A DNA stretch of 57,115 bases, taken from positions 1 to 57,115 of the forward strand of contig JAFRRE010000075.1 in assembly GCA_017428285.1 (NCBI GenBank). Reading direction: 5' to 3'. The position numbers and the translations under genes were made by a program. Shown one piece after another: positions 47,813 through 56,698 of the stretch; positions within the stretch are counted from its first letter, which is position 1, and each line of letters starts with the position of its first letter. The notes below the pieces were generated by a model. That model saw only the letters and a list, made by a program, of their open reading frames with translations, was not told the origin of the DNA and ran no database searches. Source of the DNA: Bacteroidales bacterium (GTDB lineage: Bacteria > Bacteroidota > Bacteroidia > Bacteroidales > F082).

Positions 47813-49663
47813 ATGAAACCATGCCATTACATATTGATGGTTTGTGCCATTTCGGTTGCCTGCAACAGCAACAAACAGGTCCCTGAGCCTGCGGTCCCTG
47901 AGGACCCTCGAAGGGTCGAAGGGCCGTCTAAAGAATTGGCTGCCATTGACAGCCTGCTATGGCAGAGACCCGACAGCGCGTTGGCCTGCCTCATTCCCTA
48001 TTTCGACACCTGTTGTAGAGACGGTGTGCACACCGTCTCTACATACAACCACCATTACGCCCATTTGCTGTTGGCGGAATTGTTATACAAAAACGATTAC
48101 GCCCAGACCAACCGTGCGAAATTGCGGCAGGCTGTGGGGTATTTTGATTCGTTGTATTGTAGAGACGCGGCGCGCCACGTCTCTACATGCCCAACCACAG
48201 CGTTTCTGGCTGCCCGCGCACATTATATTAATGGTGTGGGGTATTACGAACACGACAGCGTGGTACCTGCCTGCAAGGAATACCTGAAGGCCTTGGAGGT
48301 GATGGAAGAACATTTTGAGGAAAAGGAATTGGTGGGAAAGAAGGCGAAGTTTATGGCATATACATACACGAGGTTGGCAGACCTGTTTTCTGACTATTAT
48401 CTTCATGAACAAACCATTTGGTTTGCACAGCAGTCGCTTCATTACTACCATAAACAAGATGTGCCTTCATGGTATTCTGCTCGAATGTTAGAGGAAATTG
48501 GGTCACAATATTATATGATGCGGCAAATAGACAGCGCAGAGAATTATTACCACAGGGCGACCGACATATTGCACGACACAACCTTATTGCTACAAAGAGA
48601 CATCACCGCACATCTTATATATCTTAACTATAATAAAGGTATTTTTGATGCTAACACAGCAAAAGTGAAATTGCATCAATTGAGTTTAAAATCAGAAAGC
48701 GACAGAGAAAGGCATTCTTATTTAATGTATATCGGCGAAATACTATATCACGAGCAAAACTATGACTCTGCATGGCTATTTTTAAATTCTGTATTTCAAG
48801 CGACTTCTTCGGTTGGGTTAAAAAGACAGGCCGCGGAATGGCTGGTAGGTATATGCAAAGAACAAAAAAGAGATTCTTTAATTCTTGAATACGCAGAGTA
48901 TTTAGTGCCTTTTGCAAACCAAGAAGAGAATCAAAGCATGACTAAATCACAATTAACTGAATTGTACAATACGTATTGGCAAACCGAATCTGACTTCCAA
49001 CATCGTATCAAGTTAAAGAAAATATCCAGAATGGCTTCTGCTATTGTTTTAGGATTGATCGTATTACTATTGACAATAAGCATCCTATTTCACATAAACA
49101 AACTGAAGAAGTTAAACCTGGAATCAATAATAAAGACGGAACGATACGAACACAAAATCCAACAAGCGGCTTTAGCGGGAAGACTTAAACACAGCAATTT
49201 GGCCCTAAAAATATATGAAAAAGAAAGCCGCGCTATTAAGCCAAGTATCGGCTCTGCTGAAACAGGGGCTGATAATTATGAGGAGGAGACTATATGTCGA
49301 CATATTTTGTCGGTCTGTTTTGATGAGAAGAATCCAATCAAATCAACCGTTCCAATTTCTGCTTATGCACCTATTGCACTAACTGACAAGCAGAAGATGC
49401 AACTTAAGGATGCTGCATGGCGGCATCACGAACGCATATTCGAGATTCTAAAGCAGCAGCATCCCCAATTGAAAGAAAAAGACTTTTTTTATTGTTATTT
49501 GAGTCTTCTTGGTTTGGACAATATTCAAATTGCAGCATTACTACAGAATTCGGTGAGTACCACTTGGGATCGGGAGAAACGTTTGCAAAGACTTTTGGGT
49601 ATTAATGACAAGATTGCCATAGCACTTCAAGGACTGATAACAAACTATGAATCAGGTAATTGA
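47813..49663 (+). CDS. TPR-containing membrane lipoprotein with C-terminal regulator-like region, carrying three inserted repeats
   Basis: From MKPCHYILMVCAISVAC the 616-residue protein has a lipoprotein signal, tetratricopeptide-like helices (YTRLADLFSDYYLHEQTIWF, SAENYYHRATDILHD), and a transmembrane helix near residue 410 (ASAIVLGLIVLLLTISILFH). A cytoplasmic tail follows with a coiled coil and a helix-turn-helix-like end (SLLGLDNIQIAALLQNSVST, WDREKRLQRLLGI). This TPR-TM-HTH-like build is common in Bacteroidota regulators, so it may sense something outside and regulate the genes downstream. The first 130 residues contain three non-family stretches encoded by repeats: VPEPAVPEDPRRVEGPS, CRDGVHTVST and CRDAARHVST. 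Confidence 0.78.
   Translation: MKPCHYILMVCAISVACNSNKQVPEPAVPEDPRRVEGPSKELAAIDSLLWQRPDSALACLIPYFDTCCRDGVHTVSTYNHHYAHLLLAELLYKNDYAQTNRAKLRQAVGYFDSLYCRDAARHVSTCPTTAFLAARAHYINGVGYYEHDSVVPACKEYLKALEVMEEHFEEKELVGKKAKFMAYTYTRLADLFSDYYLHEQTIWFAQQSLHYYHKQDVPSWYSARMLEEIGSQYYMMRQIDSAENYYHRATDILHDTTLLLQRDITAHLIYLNYNKGIFDANTAKVKLHQLSLKSESDRERHSYLMYIGEILYHEQNYDSAWLFLNSVFQATSSVGLKRQAAEWLVGICKEQKRDSLILEYAEYLVPFANQEENQSMTKSQLTELYNTYWQTESDFQHRIKLKKISRMASAIVLGLIVLLLTISILFHINKLKKLNLESIIKTERYEHKIQQAALAGRLKHSNLALKIYEKESRAIKPSIGSAETGADNYEEETICRHILSVCFDEKNPIKSTVPISAYAPIALTDKQKMQLKDAAWRHHERIFEILKQQHPQLKEKDFFYCYLSLLGLDNIQIAALLQNSVSTTWDREKRLQRLLGINDKIAIALQGLITNYESGN
47878..47926 (-). repeat. 49-bp interspersed repeat, copy C, inside the TPR gene
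   Basis: This is the reverse complement of copies A and B (GGTCCCTGAGCCTGCGGTCC onwards to CGAAGGGCCG), exactly 49 bp. It is read antisense relative to them as V-P-E-P-A-V-P-E-D-P-R-R-V-E-G-P. It lies just behind the lipobox. Confidence 0.9.
48014..48043. repeat. 30-bp palindrome, copy 3, in frame in the TPR gene
   Basis: TGTAGAGACGGTGTGCACAC followed by CGTCTCTACA is a perfect palindrome and reads C-R-D-G-V-H-T-V-S-T. Confidence 0.92.
48158..48187. repeat. 30-bp palindrome, copy 4, in frame in the TPR gene
   Basis: TGTAGAGACGCGGCGCGCCA followed by CGTCTCTACA is nearly perfect and reads C-R-D-A-A-R-H-V-S-T, in the same element frame as copy 3. Confidence 0.92.
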
Positions 49664-49750
49664 ATAAATATCCGAAAAAACCGAATTCGAAAAATCTTGA
49701 CATGAACATCTTCCCGCATGTACTTTTGTAAAGAATTAAAAACAAAAGTC

Positions 49751-50131
49751 ATGCAACGTACAACATTTAGATTTTTATTATTGTTGATTGTTCTGTTCCT
49801 ACCAACAACTTGGTGCGGAGCCAACAGCAACTGTTCCTATGATGGTTACAGCAACATTCTTATTAAAGAGAGTCAAATCCAAGGCACACCCAAAAGCTCT
49901 AGCATCCAAGCCTCCATTGACGGGCATTGGCTTTATGTAACCTTCACCCAGGACATCGGCACGCTAACAATGGAGGTGGAAACGGCCTCCGGATCCGTGA
50001 TTTTCAACTATCCTTGGGTAGTAACACCAGACAGTTACCAGTTCTATCTAAACCAAACGGGGGATTACATCATCACTTTCACCCTCTCCAACGGAGACGA
50101 GTATTATGGCGAGTTTACGGTAACGAATTAA
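49751..50131 (+). CDS. DUF3244 secreted protein
   Basis: The 126-residue protein has a signal peptide (FRFLLLLIVLFLPTTWCGA) and a beta-sandwich-like body: IQASIDGHWLYVTFTQDIGT, LTMEVETASGSVIFN, then DSYQFYLNQTGDYIITFTLS and a final GEFTVTN. It fits DUF3244, a small immunoglobulin-like family in Bacteroidota whose function is unknown. It opens a run of four secreted-protein genes. A -7-like TACTTTTGT lies at 49721. Confidence 0.8.
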   Translation: MQRTTFRFLLLLIVLFLPTTWCGANSNCSYDGYSNILIKESQIQGTPKSSSIQASIDGHWLYVTFTQDIGTLTMEVETASGSVIFNYPWVVTPDSYQFYLNQTGDYIITFTLSNGDEYYGEFTVTN

Positions 50132-50160
50132 AACACAAATCATTCAAAAAACACACAACC

Positions 50161-50865
50161 ATGAAAAAAGCTTTAATTACAATGGCCATCGTGATGATGG
50201 CTATGGCGGCGCAGGCACAAATCAAAGTTCATGACGATAATTGGGTTAGCATAGGCTGCCTTACTGGTGACTTCGGGCTACAGGTTACGCCGATAGGATA
50301 CACCTATTTTAGAACTCAAGACGAAACCGCCTATGGATGGATAACTAATTCATACTCTAACAAAACAACTATGCTAAATTGGATGGTAAAAGATCTTGAT
50401 ACTGTATCAAAAACATTCAACGAACTGGTTTTTGCTGTTCATGGCAGCGGAAATGTTTGGGCCAGAAATCATTATACCTATGGCACAAACCATACTATCA
50501 TAAGAAACGAATTGGAACCAATTGATAAGGAAAGAGCGCTTTCCGCCATCCTTCAACTTCAAGGATACTATTACGACGAAGATCCCACTGTCTCACCAGA
50601 AGAAATCATGGAAAGCGAGTATGTAAAAGAGGAAGCCAAAGAATCTATGGTGAATGATCTTGAAAAACGGGAAATTGGCCTTGATGTATTGCTTCTTGGT
50701 GAAGCCTTCCCCGATGCTGTCCGCACCGATTCCGAAGCAAGGCTATGCATCGACAATAACGCCATTATCACCTTGCTAGTGGAAGCAGTAAAACAGCAAC
50801 AAGAAGAAATCATTCTCCTACAACAGACTTTAGAGGAAAATGGCTTGACAAAAAAACAACCCTAA
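50161..50865 (+). CDS. Secreted protein with S74-like C-terminal region
   Basis: The 234-residue protein has a signal peptide (MKKALITMAIVMMAMAAQAQ). A beta-rich middle follows, with NWVSIGCLTGDFGLQVTPIG and FAVHGSGNVWARNHYTYGTN. A helical end contains RNELEPIDKERALSAILQLQ and IDNNAIITLLVEAVKQQQEE and finishes in a coiled coil. The DKERALSAILQLQG segment recalls the trimerising S74-type chaperone domain of tail-fibre proteins, but the catalytic Ser/Lys dyad was not confirmed. It lies 29 nt behind the DUF3244 gene, so they form an operon. Function unknown. Confidence 0.65.
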   Translation: MKKALITMAIVMMAMAAQAQIKVHDDNWVSIGCLTGDFGLQVTPIGYTYFRTQDETAYGWITNSYSNKTTMLNWMVKDLDTVSKTFNELVFAVHGSGNVWARNHYTYGTNHTIIRNELEPIDKERALSAILQLQGYYYDEDPTVSPEEIMESEYVKEEAKESMVNDLEKREIGLDVLLLGEAFPDAVRTDSEARLCIDNNAIITLLVEAVKQQQEEIILLQQTLEENGLTKKQP

Positions 50866-50876
50866 ACTATATAACG

Positions 50877-52055
50877 ATGAAAAAAATTCTATATCTTTGC
50901 ATAATGTTATTGCTTTGTTCGAATGATATGGCACAAAACACATTTGAGACAAAAGATGATGTTTATTGCCGAGACAGCTCTGCTAAGTTTTACAAGCATT
51001 TGTCTAGAGACCTTTCAAACACGAATATCCCATATACACCAGGATGGACCATTCTATCTGATTATTCGGACGAGTTTAACGCATCTTCCTTGAACACAAA
51101 TAAATGGATTGTGAAAAACGAGGAATGTCATCAGTACCAACCGCAAGTCGGTTTTATAAATTCTATCAATAATGTTTATGAGGGAAACGGAAAGTTATAT
51201 CTAACCGTAACTCCTAATGTGGATAGTATTTTGTGCTATTCCAGCTGGATAGGGCAATGGACAATCCCCAAACTATTATCTGGTTGGGTAAGGACAGTAG
51301 ACACTTTCCGATATGGGTATATAGAAACAAGATGCTATCTTCCACAAAACCATCACTATTGGCCTTGTTTTTGGACAACGGGTAGAACATCAAATGATTA
51401 TGGTGAAGTTGATGTATTCGAAAGAACTGACGGACATAACACGGACTACCCTAACATTATTAGGCAAAACTGCTATAGTGGTACACCTGCTGAAAACCAC
51501 TCGTATCTTTCGCAAATCTTGAGTTTCCAGCAATCCATTTCCGGTGATTCGTTGGTTTTTGGGGCCGAAATATTACCTCATGAAATCGTTTTTTACATAA
51601 ATGGGAAGGTATCAAGCCATGTCAAGTACAAAGAAAACATGTATAATGATTGGAACACTTTCACATGTACTGATATAGATGAATTGATAGGCATGCATGT
51701 TATCCTTAGTTTGACTTGTGCACCATCTCAACAGACTATACCCTCGCCTATAGAAAGTGCTTGGTTCGATTATTTCCGTTGTTACAAACTCATACGTGGA
51801 ACCGTTGACACATACCATCCGACGGTTTTCACTCCTTCAAACGAATCAACCAAGGTTTATCCCCATGTCGTACTTGGTGGGAGTGGACATGTGGCTAACA
51901 TAGCCACCTCAACCGCAATATGGGCAGAACAAGACATTGTTCTTGACAAAGGATTTGAATTATCCGCTAACACATCGTTCTCTGCTCGCGTAATCTCGGT
52001 ACCTAATCCTGAAACTTCAACATTATATATTCAGAATTGCAAAGAAACACAATAA
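50877..52055 (+). CDS. Secreted GH16-family glycoside hydrolase
   Basis: The 392-residue protein has a signal peptide (MKKILYLCIMLLLCSNDMAQ). A GH16 beta-jelly-roll follows: LSDYSDEFNASSLNTNKWIV, YGYIETRCYLPQNHHYWPCF, and the catalytic EVDVFE motif (E-x-D-x-x-E). The strand HEIVFYINGKVSSHVKY and the closing WFDYFRCYKL follow. GH16 enzymes cut beta-1,3/1,4-glucans, laminarin, agar, carrageenan or similar; the substrate is unclear. The C-terminal ~100 residues (VYPHVVLGGSGHVANIATST) include a beta-rich region and no obvious sorting domain. It probably acts outside the cell. It is 11 nt behind 50161-50865. Confidence 0.88.
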   Translation: MKKILYLCIMLLLCSNDMAQNTFETKDDVYCRDSSAKFYKHLSRDLSNTNIPYTPGWTILSDYSDEFNASSLNTNKWIVKNEECHQYQPQVGFINSINNVYEGNGKLYLTVTPNVDSILCYSSWIGQWTIPKLLSGWVRTVDTFRYGYIETRCYLPQNHHYWPCFWTTGRTSNDYGEVDVFERTDGHNTDYPNIIRQNCYSGTPAENHSYLSQILSFQQSISGDSLVFGAEILPHEIVFYINGKVSSHVKYKENMYNDWNTFTCTDIDELIGMHVILSLTCAPSQQTIPSPIESAWFDYFRCYKLIRGTVDTYHPTVFTPSNESTKVYPHVVLGGSGHVANIATSTAIWAEQDIVLDKGFELSANTSFSARVISVPNPETSTLYIQNCKETQ

Positions 52056-52070
52056 AAACATCCTACGGTC

Positions 52071-53360
52071 ATGAAAAACGCATTTCTATTGTTGCTCGTT
52101 TTGTTGGGTATGTCAATGTTTGCAAAAGCGCAAAGAGCTGGGACATACCAACCCGACACGATTATCATATTTCTTGACACAGTGGAACAGCCGCTATACA
52201 CATATGGAGGCGTTCATAACCTTGTATTACAATACGACGCAAACGGATTATTAACCCATTCAAGAAAAGAGTCCATATCCAATAGTTTGTGGCATTACAA
52301 GGAAGATACCTACTTGTACGACGACCAACATAATTATTTGACAATCAACACAAGAATCGATGGTTACGATTTTTACGATGTCATTGATACGCGCACACAA
52401 TACACCTACCAAGACGGATTGATGAAATCGTATTGTTTTTATGTCTATAACATGCACGGTCGCAATCCATGGCATTGTCATGATAGCATTGCATACGAGT
52501 ATGACAACGCTGGAAGACTAATCAAAGAATCAACATATTACCTCTCAAACCACCTCACGGATGTCATATACGAATACAACGGCAATGTAACGGTAATAGT
52601 TTCCCAAGGCTTCACTAACGGGTCGTCGGGCACATGGCAAACACTGAGTCAGACGACACAAAACTTTTCAGAGCAAGGCGTAATCATAAATGAAATTACC
52701 GAATCTTTTAATCAACCTACCATCTTGAAATCATACGATTATGCCGACAACGGCAAAGTGGAAAGCATTCTAACCCAAGTGAAGACGGATGGACAATGGC
52801 AGAACAGTCAATGGCTACATTATTCATACGATAGAGACAGCCACCTTACCCATGCCGAAATCAAAGCGTGGAAAAACAACACATTCATTGATTTATATCG
52901 AGCCGTATATGCACTTGACAACTTAGGTTATCCCATCGAAGTGAGTTTTGAAAAATTCTTAGACGGCGTTTGGGTCGAAGGCTCTTGGCAGAACGGGTTT
53001 TATGTATATCCAGACCATCATCTCAAAAGACAAAACGACATTTTATGTCAGGAAAACACCCAACGCATTCTTATTCATTATTGCAACACTCAACTTCCCG
53101 ATTACGACATTGATGAACTCCCTTCATTTGAACCGATTTGCACTATCCACCCCAACCCCACCACAGACCAAGTCACCATCACGGGCAAAGACCTCAAGCA
53201 AGCCGAAGTGTTCAACACACTCGGGCAGCGTGTGGCCACAGCCAAAGGCGAAGGAGAACAGCTCATGGTGGACATCAGTGCCTTGCCTGCAGGAATCTAC
53301 TTCGTCAACGTCACCGACAAGGACGGTCGGAAGTGCGTAAGGAAGGTGGTGAAGGAATAA
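52071..53360 (+). CDS. Secreted YD-like repeat protein with type IX sorting domain
   Basis: The 429-residue protein has a signal peptide (MKNAFLLLLVLLGMSMFAKA). The middle has repeated Tyr-Asp-rich strands of the RHS/YD style (YDANGLLTHSRKES, YEYDNAGRLIKESTYY, YDYADNGKVESILTQV). A C-terminal type IX sorting domain follows (CTIHPNPTTDQVTITGKDLK, QAEVFNTLGQRVA, ALPAGIYFVNVTDKDGRKCV). It should be exported and held on the surface. It is 15 nt behind the GH16 gene and ends before a bidirectional terminator. Confidence 0.87.
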   Translation: MKNAFLLLLVLLGMSMFAKAQRAGTYQPDTIIIFLDTVEQPLYTYGGVHNLVLQYDANGLLTHSRKESISNSLWHYKEDTYLYDDQHNYLTINTRIDGYDFYDVIDTRTQYTYQDGLMKSYCFYVYNMHGRNPWHCHDSIAYEYDNAGRLIKESTYYLSNHLTDVIYEYNGNVTVIVSQGFTNGSSGTWQTLSQTTQNFSEQGVIINEITESFNQPTILKSYDYADNGKVESILTQVKTDGQWQNSQWLHYSYDRDSHLTHAEIKAWKNNTFIDLYRAVYALDNLGYPIEVSFEKFLDGVWVEGSWQNGFYVYPDHHLKRQNDILCQENTQRILIHYCNTQLPDYDIDELPSFEPICTIHPNPTTDQVTITGKDLKQAEVFNTLGQRVATAKGEGEQLMVDISALPAGIYFVNVTDKDGRKCVRKVVKE

Positions 53361-53381
53361 GGCTCTGTCTGTTTACATAAA

Positions 53382-53422
53382 AAAAAACCAGCGTCCGGAA
53401 TCCCGGACGCTGGTTTTTTCGT
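53382..53422. terminator. Bidirectional terminator between convergent genes
   Basis: ACCAGCGTCCGG and CCGGACGCTGGT form a perfect 12-bp stem, with A-run before and T-run after it. It ends both the secreted-protein operon and the DUF2723 gene. Confidence 0.92.
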
Positions 53423-53436
53423 TTGGAAGCACTACA

Positions 53437-56400
53437 TCAATCCATGTAATACCTGGCGAGCAGGCCCTCCAGCCTGTCGTTGACCAAGGCTTCCATCTCG
53501 GTGCGCTTGTGCTTCGAGGCCACCTTCTGGAAATGATGGAGCAGGCTGATGCCTTCTTCCATTTCCTCTTCAAAGTAGTCCCTGAAACGTGGCTTCATGT
53601 TGCCGTAGTATTCCACCTTGGCGCAGTAGTTGTCAACCAGCTTCATCATGTAGTCGTCGCCCTTCACGGTGTCGCCGCAGAAGTAATACAGCTCCGGGAA
53701 CTGATGCGTGCGTATTTCGGCAGGGAACTTCTCGTTGGGGAAGAACTCTTGGAACTTGTCCAACACGATGATAGCGGAGTCGTACTGCCTATGGTTGACC
53801 AAGGCCTGCGCCAGACGCGAGTAAGCCAGCTGGGCATACTGCATCTCACGTACGCTCTCGCGGTCGGGCACCACCTCGTCCTGGTTCAGGCTGCCCCAGT
53901 TGACGACGCCCTCGTTGGCCTTGTTGACCAGCAGGTCGTAGGCACCGTCGCGGTACACGCCACCGTAGCCTTTATAGTAGTCCTCGGCTTCGACAGGGAT
54001 GAAACGGTAGGCCAGGCCCTCCATGTGCAGATACTTGGAGATGCCCAACACCTTCGACATGTCGCTGAACGAAGTGAAATACACTGGGCGCTCCCAGTTG
54101 TTTGTGGCCATGAAGTCGTGCAGCATGATGGCACTCTTGTAAAGATAATTGTCCGTGATGTCCCATGAGATTTCGTCGACGATGCGGTCCTGCATGCTCT
54201 CAGGCACGATGCCGTTACGGATACAGGCTTCCTTGTCGACGGTGAGTTTCACGCTGCGGCATGGAACATAATTATAGGTGTTGTTCCCATAACGTTTCAC
54301 CGCCTTGGGGTTGTGAAGGAAGTCGATGACCTGCTTCAGTTCCACCGTCTTGCCCTTAAAATAGTCCTCCTCCTCCACCGGCACTTGTTCATTGATGCCG
54401 TGGTCGTATTCCTTCTGCGTCAGCGTGAGCGGTAGCTTCTCGGACTCGTACACCTTGCGGCCCATCTGGTGGACATACCAGTAGCCACTCGACAGCATGT
54501 AGTTGCACACGCGCACGTCGGTGCGGAAGCCCTCGACCTCCTGGATGTACCACAAGGGGAAGGTGTCGTTGTCGCCACGGGTGAAGATGACGGCATTGGG
54601 CGGCAACTGTGCGAGGTAGTTCTTCGCCCAGTCGCGTGCTGAGGTCTTGCCCGAACGATTGTGTTCTTCCCAGCCGTTAGCGGCCAGCACGCAAGGCACG
54701 GCCAAGAAGCAAATCAAGCCGATGACCACTGCGGTGACGATGCTCTGTTTCTTCATCAACTTGTTGACACCATCAATGAGGGCGATAACACCGAAGCCAA
54801 TCCAGATGGCAAAGGCATAGAAGGAGCCGGCATAGCTGTAGTCGCGTTCACGGGGCTGGTTGGGCGTTTGGTTCAGGTAGATGACGATGGCCAGACCTGT
54901 CAGGAAGAAGAGCAGGAAGACGATCCAACTCTGCTTCAGGTCGTTCTTCAGCAGCCAGAACAAGCCTATCAAACCCAGGATGAGAGGCAGGAAATAATAG
55001 GTCGTGCGGCCCGGATTCTGCATGCAGGCAGGGATGTCGTCCTGATCGCCGAGGCGGGCGTTGTCGATGAAGCCGATGCCGCTGAGCCAGTTGCCGTGGT
55101 CCAGCTCGCCTTGGCTCTCAATGTCGTTCTGACGGCCCACGAAGTTCCACATGAAATAGCGCCAATACATCCAGTTGCATTGGTAGTCGATGAAGAACTT
55201 CATGTTTTGTGCGAAAGTGGGCTTGTTGACGGTCAACATCTCACCTTTATAGTTCTTCACTCGCGTGGGCGTGCCCGTGATGGCACCGTTCTCGTTCTTG
55301 CGATAGTTGTCGTAAGCATCCGTATGGACGCCTCTTTGCGTGCTCCACATACGGGGGAAGATGGTCTTCATCTCATCGGGATAGCCTGGGAGGCTGCGCT
55401 TGCTGTCGTCGGTCATGACATAGCGGCCTTTCTCCTTGTCCTTCACGTAGATGGGCGTGCCATCCTCGAAGTCGGAGAGGGGTGCGTTGTAGTAGGCGCC
55501 ATACAGCAGCGGCCAGCTACCATATTGGTCACGGTTGATGTACGACAACATCGACAGGGCTTCCTTGGGCTCGTTCTCGTTGATAGGCGTGTTGGTGTTG
55601 GCACGGATAATCAACATGAAAAACGAGGAGTAGCCGATGAGGATGAACATCAGGGAGAGTATGGCCGTGTTCCAAATCACCTTGCCGCGTTTGTTGGTGA
55701 ACCACAGTCCCCAGATGATGAGGCCTATGACGACAGCGAAGAACACGATGGAGCCGAGGTTAAACGGTGCGCCGAGCGAATTCACGAAGAACAGCTCCGT
55801 CTTGCCCGCCAGATTGATAACCTGAGGCACGAGGAACATGTTGAGGAACCACAGCAACGCCAGAGAGACGACGCCTGCCAGCACAAAGCCCCAGAACGAA
55901 GTCTTTTTCCACTTCTTGAAGTACACCACATACACGATGGCGGGGACACACAGCAAGTTAAGCAAGTGGACGCCGATGGACAAGCCCACCAGGAAGGCGA
56001 TGAAGACAAACCATCGGTAGCTCTTCGGGTCGTCGGCGACCTGTTCCCACTTCAGGATAGCCCAGAAGGTGACGGCGGTGAAGAACGACGACATGGCGTA
56101 GACCTCGCCTTCGACGGCGTTGAACCAGAACGACTCGGTGAAGGTGTAAGCCACCGCGCCGACAAAGCCAGCCAGCAGCACGCCAATCTTATTCGCCCAA
56201 GGCGACTCCTCCCCTTCCTTCATCCATACTTTGCGTGCCATCATGGTGATGGTCCAGAAGAGGAAGACGATGGTAAGGCCGCTACAGATGGCCGACATCA
56301 CGTTGACCATCATGGCCACCTTGGTGACGTCGCCGCCTGCGAAGAGGGTGAAGAAACGCCCAATCATCTGGAACAACGGTGCCCCAGGCGGGTGACCCAC

Positions 56401-56538
56401 TTGCAGTTTGTAAGCTGTTGAAATGTACTCGCCGCAGTCCCACCAACTGACGGTAGGCTCCAGCGTGAGGAAATACACGACGGTGGCGATGATGCCTGCC
56501 AACCATCCTGTAATGTTGTTTAACCTTTTGAATGTCAT
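53437..56538 (-). CDS. DUF2723-family giant membrane protein
   Basis: The 1033-residue protein starts MTFKRLNNITGWLAGIIATV. It contains the family signature SWWDCGEYISTAYKLQVGHP and PGAPLFQMIGRFFTLFA in the first loops. About 10-12 helices run to residue ~650 and a C-terminal soluble part follows (TPNQPRERDYSYAGSFYAFA, ...FFPNEKFPAEIRTHQFPEL). DUF2723 proteins are GT-C-like and are thought to act in protein O-glycosylation or lipid-linked glycan use in Bacteroidota. The catalytic role is inferred from fold likeness. Start at 56538 gives the normal N-terminus; the 56598 frame adds residues overlapping the promoter. Confidence 0.88.
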   Translation of the reverse strand: MTFKRLNNITGWLAGIIATVVYFLTLEPTVSWWDCGEYISTAYKLQVGHPPGAPLFQMIGRFFTLFAGGDVTKVAMMVNVMSAICSGLTIVFLFWTITMMARKVWMKEGEESPWANKIGVLLAGFVGAVAYTFTESFWFNAVEGEVYAMSSFFTAVTFWAILKWEQVADDPKSYRWFVFIAFLVGLSIGVHLLNLLCVPAIVYVVYFKKWKKTSFWGFVLAGVVSLALLWFLNMFLVPQVINLAGKTELFFVNSLGAPFNLGSIVFFAVVIGLIIWGLWFTNKRGKVIWNTAILSLMFILIGYSSFFMLIIRANTNTPINENEPKEALSMLSYINRDQYGSWPLLYGAYYNAPLSDFEDGTPIYVKDKEKGRYVMTDDSKRSLPGYPDEMKTIFPRMWSTQRGVHTDAYDNYRKNENGAITGTPTRVKNYKGEMLTVNKPTFAQNMKFFIDYQCNWMYWRYFMWNFVGRQNDIESQGELDHGNWLSGIGFIDNARLGDQDDIPACMQNPGRTTYYFLPLILGLIGLFWLLKNDLKQSWIVFLLFFLTGLAIVIYLNQTPNQPRERDYSYAGSFYAFAIWIGFGVIALIDGVNKLMKKQSIVTAVVIGLICFLAVPCVLAANGWEEHNRSGKTSARDWAKNYLAQLPPNAVIFTRGDNDTFPLWYIQEVEGFRTDVRVCNYMLSSGYWYVHQMGRKVYESEKLPLTLTQKEYDHGINEQVPVEEEDYFKGKTVELKQVIDFLHNPKAVKRYGNNTYNYVPCRSVKLTVDKEACIRNGIVPESMQDRIVDEISWDITDNYLYKSAIMLHDFMATNNWERPVYFTSFSDMSKVLGISKYLHMEGLAYRFIPVEAEDYYKGYGGVYRDGAYDLLVNKANEGVVNWGSLNQDEVVPDRESVREMQYAQLAYSRLAQALVNHRQYDSAIIVLDKFQEFFPNEKFPAEIRTHQFPELYYFCGDTVKGDDYMMKLVDNYCAKVEYYGNMKPRFRDYFEEEMEEGISLLHHFQKVASKHKRTEMEALVNDRLEGLLARYYMD

Positions 56539-56594
56539 GGTGATATAAATACTTTTTGTTGATTGTCGAATCAAAATTCGGCTTTTGCCAAACG

Positions 56595-56603
56595 GCAAAA
56601 ATA
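56595..56603 (-). promoter_or_regulatory. -7 promoter element of the DUF2723 gene
   Basis: On the minus strand TATTTTTGC lies about 57 nt upstream of the ATG at 56538. Confidence 0.55.
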
Positions 56604-56615
56604 CGGCTTTTTGGT

Positions 56616-56678
56616 TTACACTTCCGCCTTTTTTCGTGATTTGGCCTTGAATTTCATTTTTTTTCGTTTATTTGCCAT
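56616..56678 (-). CDS. Candidate 20-residue highly basic peptide
   Basis: A minus-strand frame reads MANKRKKMKFKAKSRKKAEV, with 10 Lys/Arg in 20 residues, then TAA. It sits upstream of the DUF2723 gene and 20 nt from the divergent gene at 56699. The composition is like a small ribosome-associated or nucleic-acid-binding peptide, but an A/T-rich intergenic stretch can also give Lys-rich frames by chance. No family is recognised. Confidence 0.3.
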   Translation of the reverse strand: MANKRKKMKFKAKSRKKAEV

Positions 56679-56698
56679 GATTTTTAATCTCTGAAACG

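Noticed and set aside
54661..56421. 586-codon open frame on the plus strand
   Set aside because: It is antisense to the conserved DUF2723 gene, has low-complexity His/Asp/Glu-rich composition and no promoter. It results from codon bias of the true gene.
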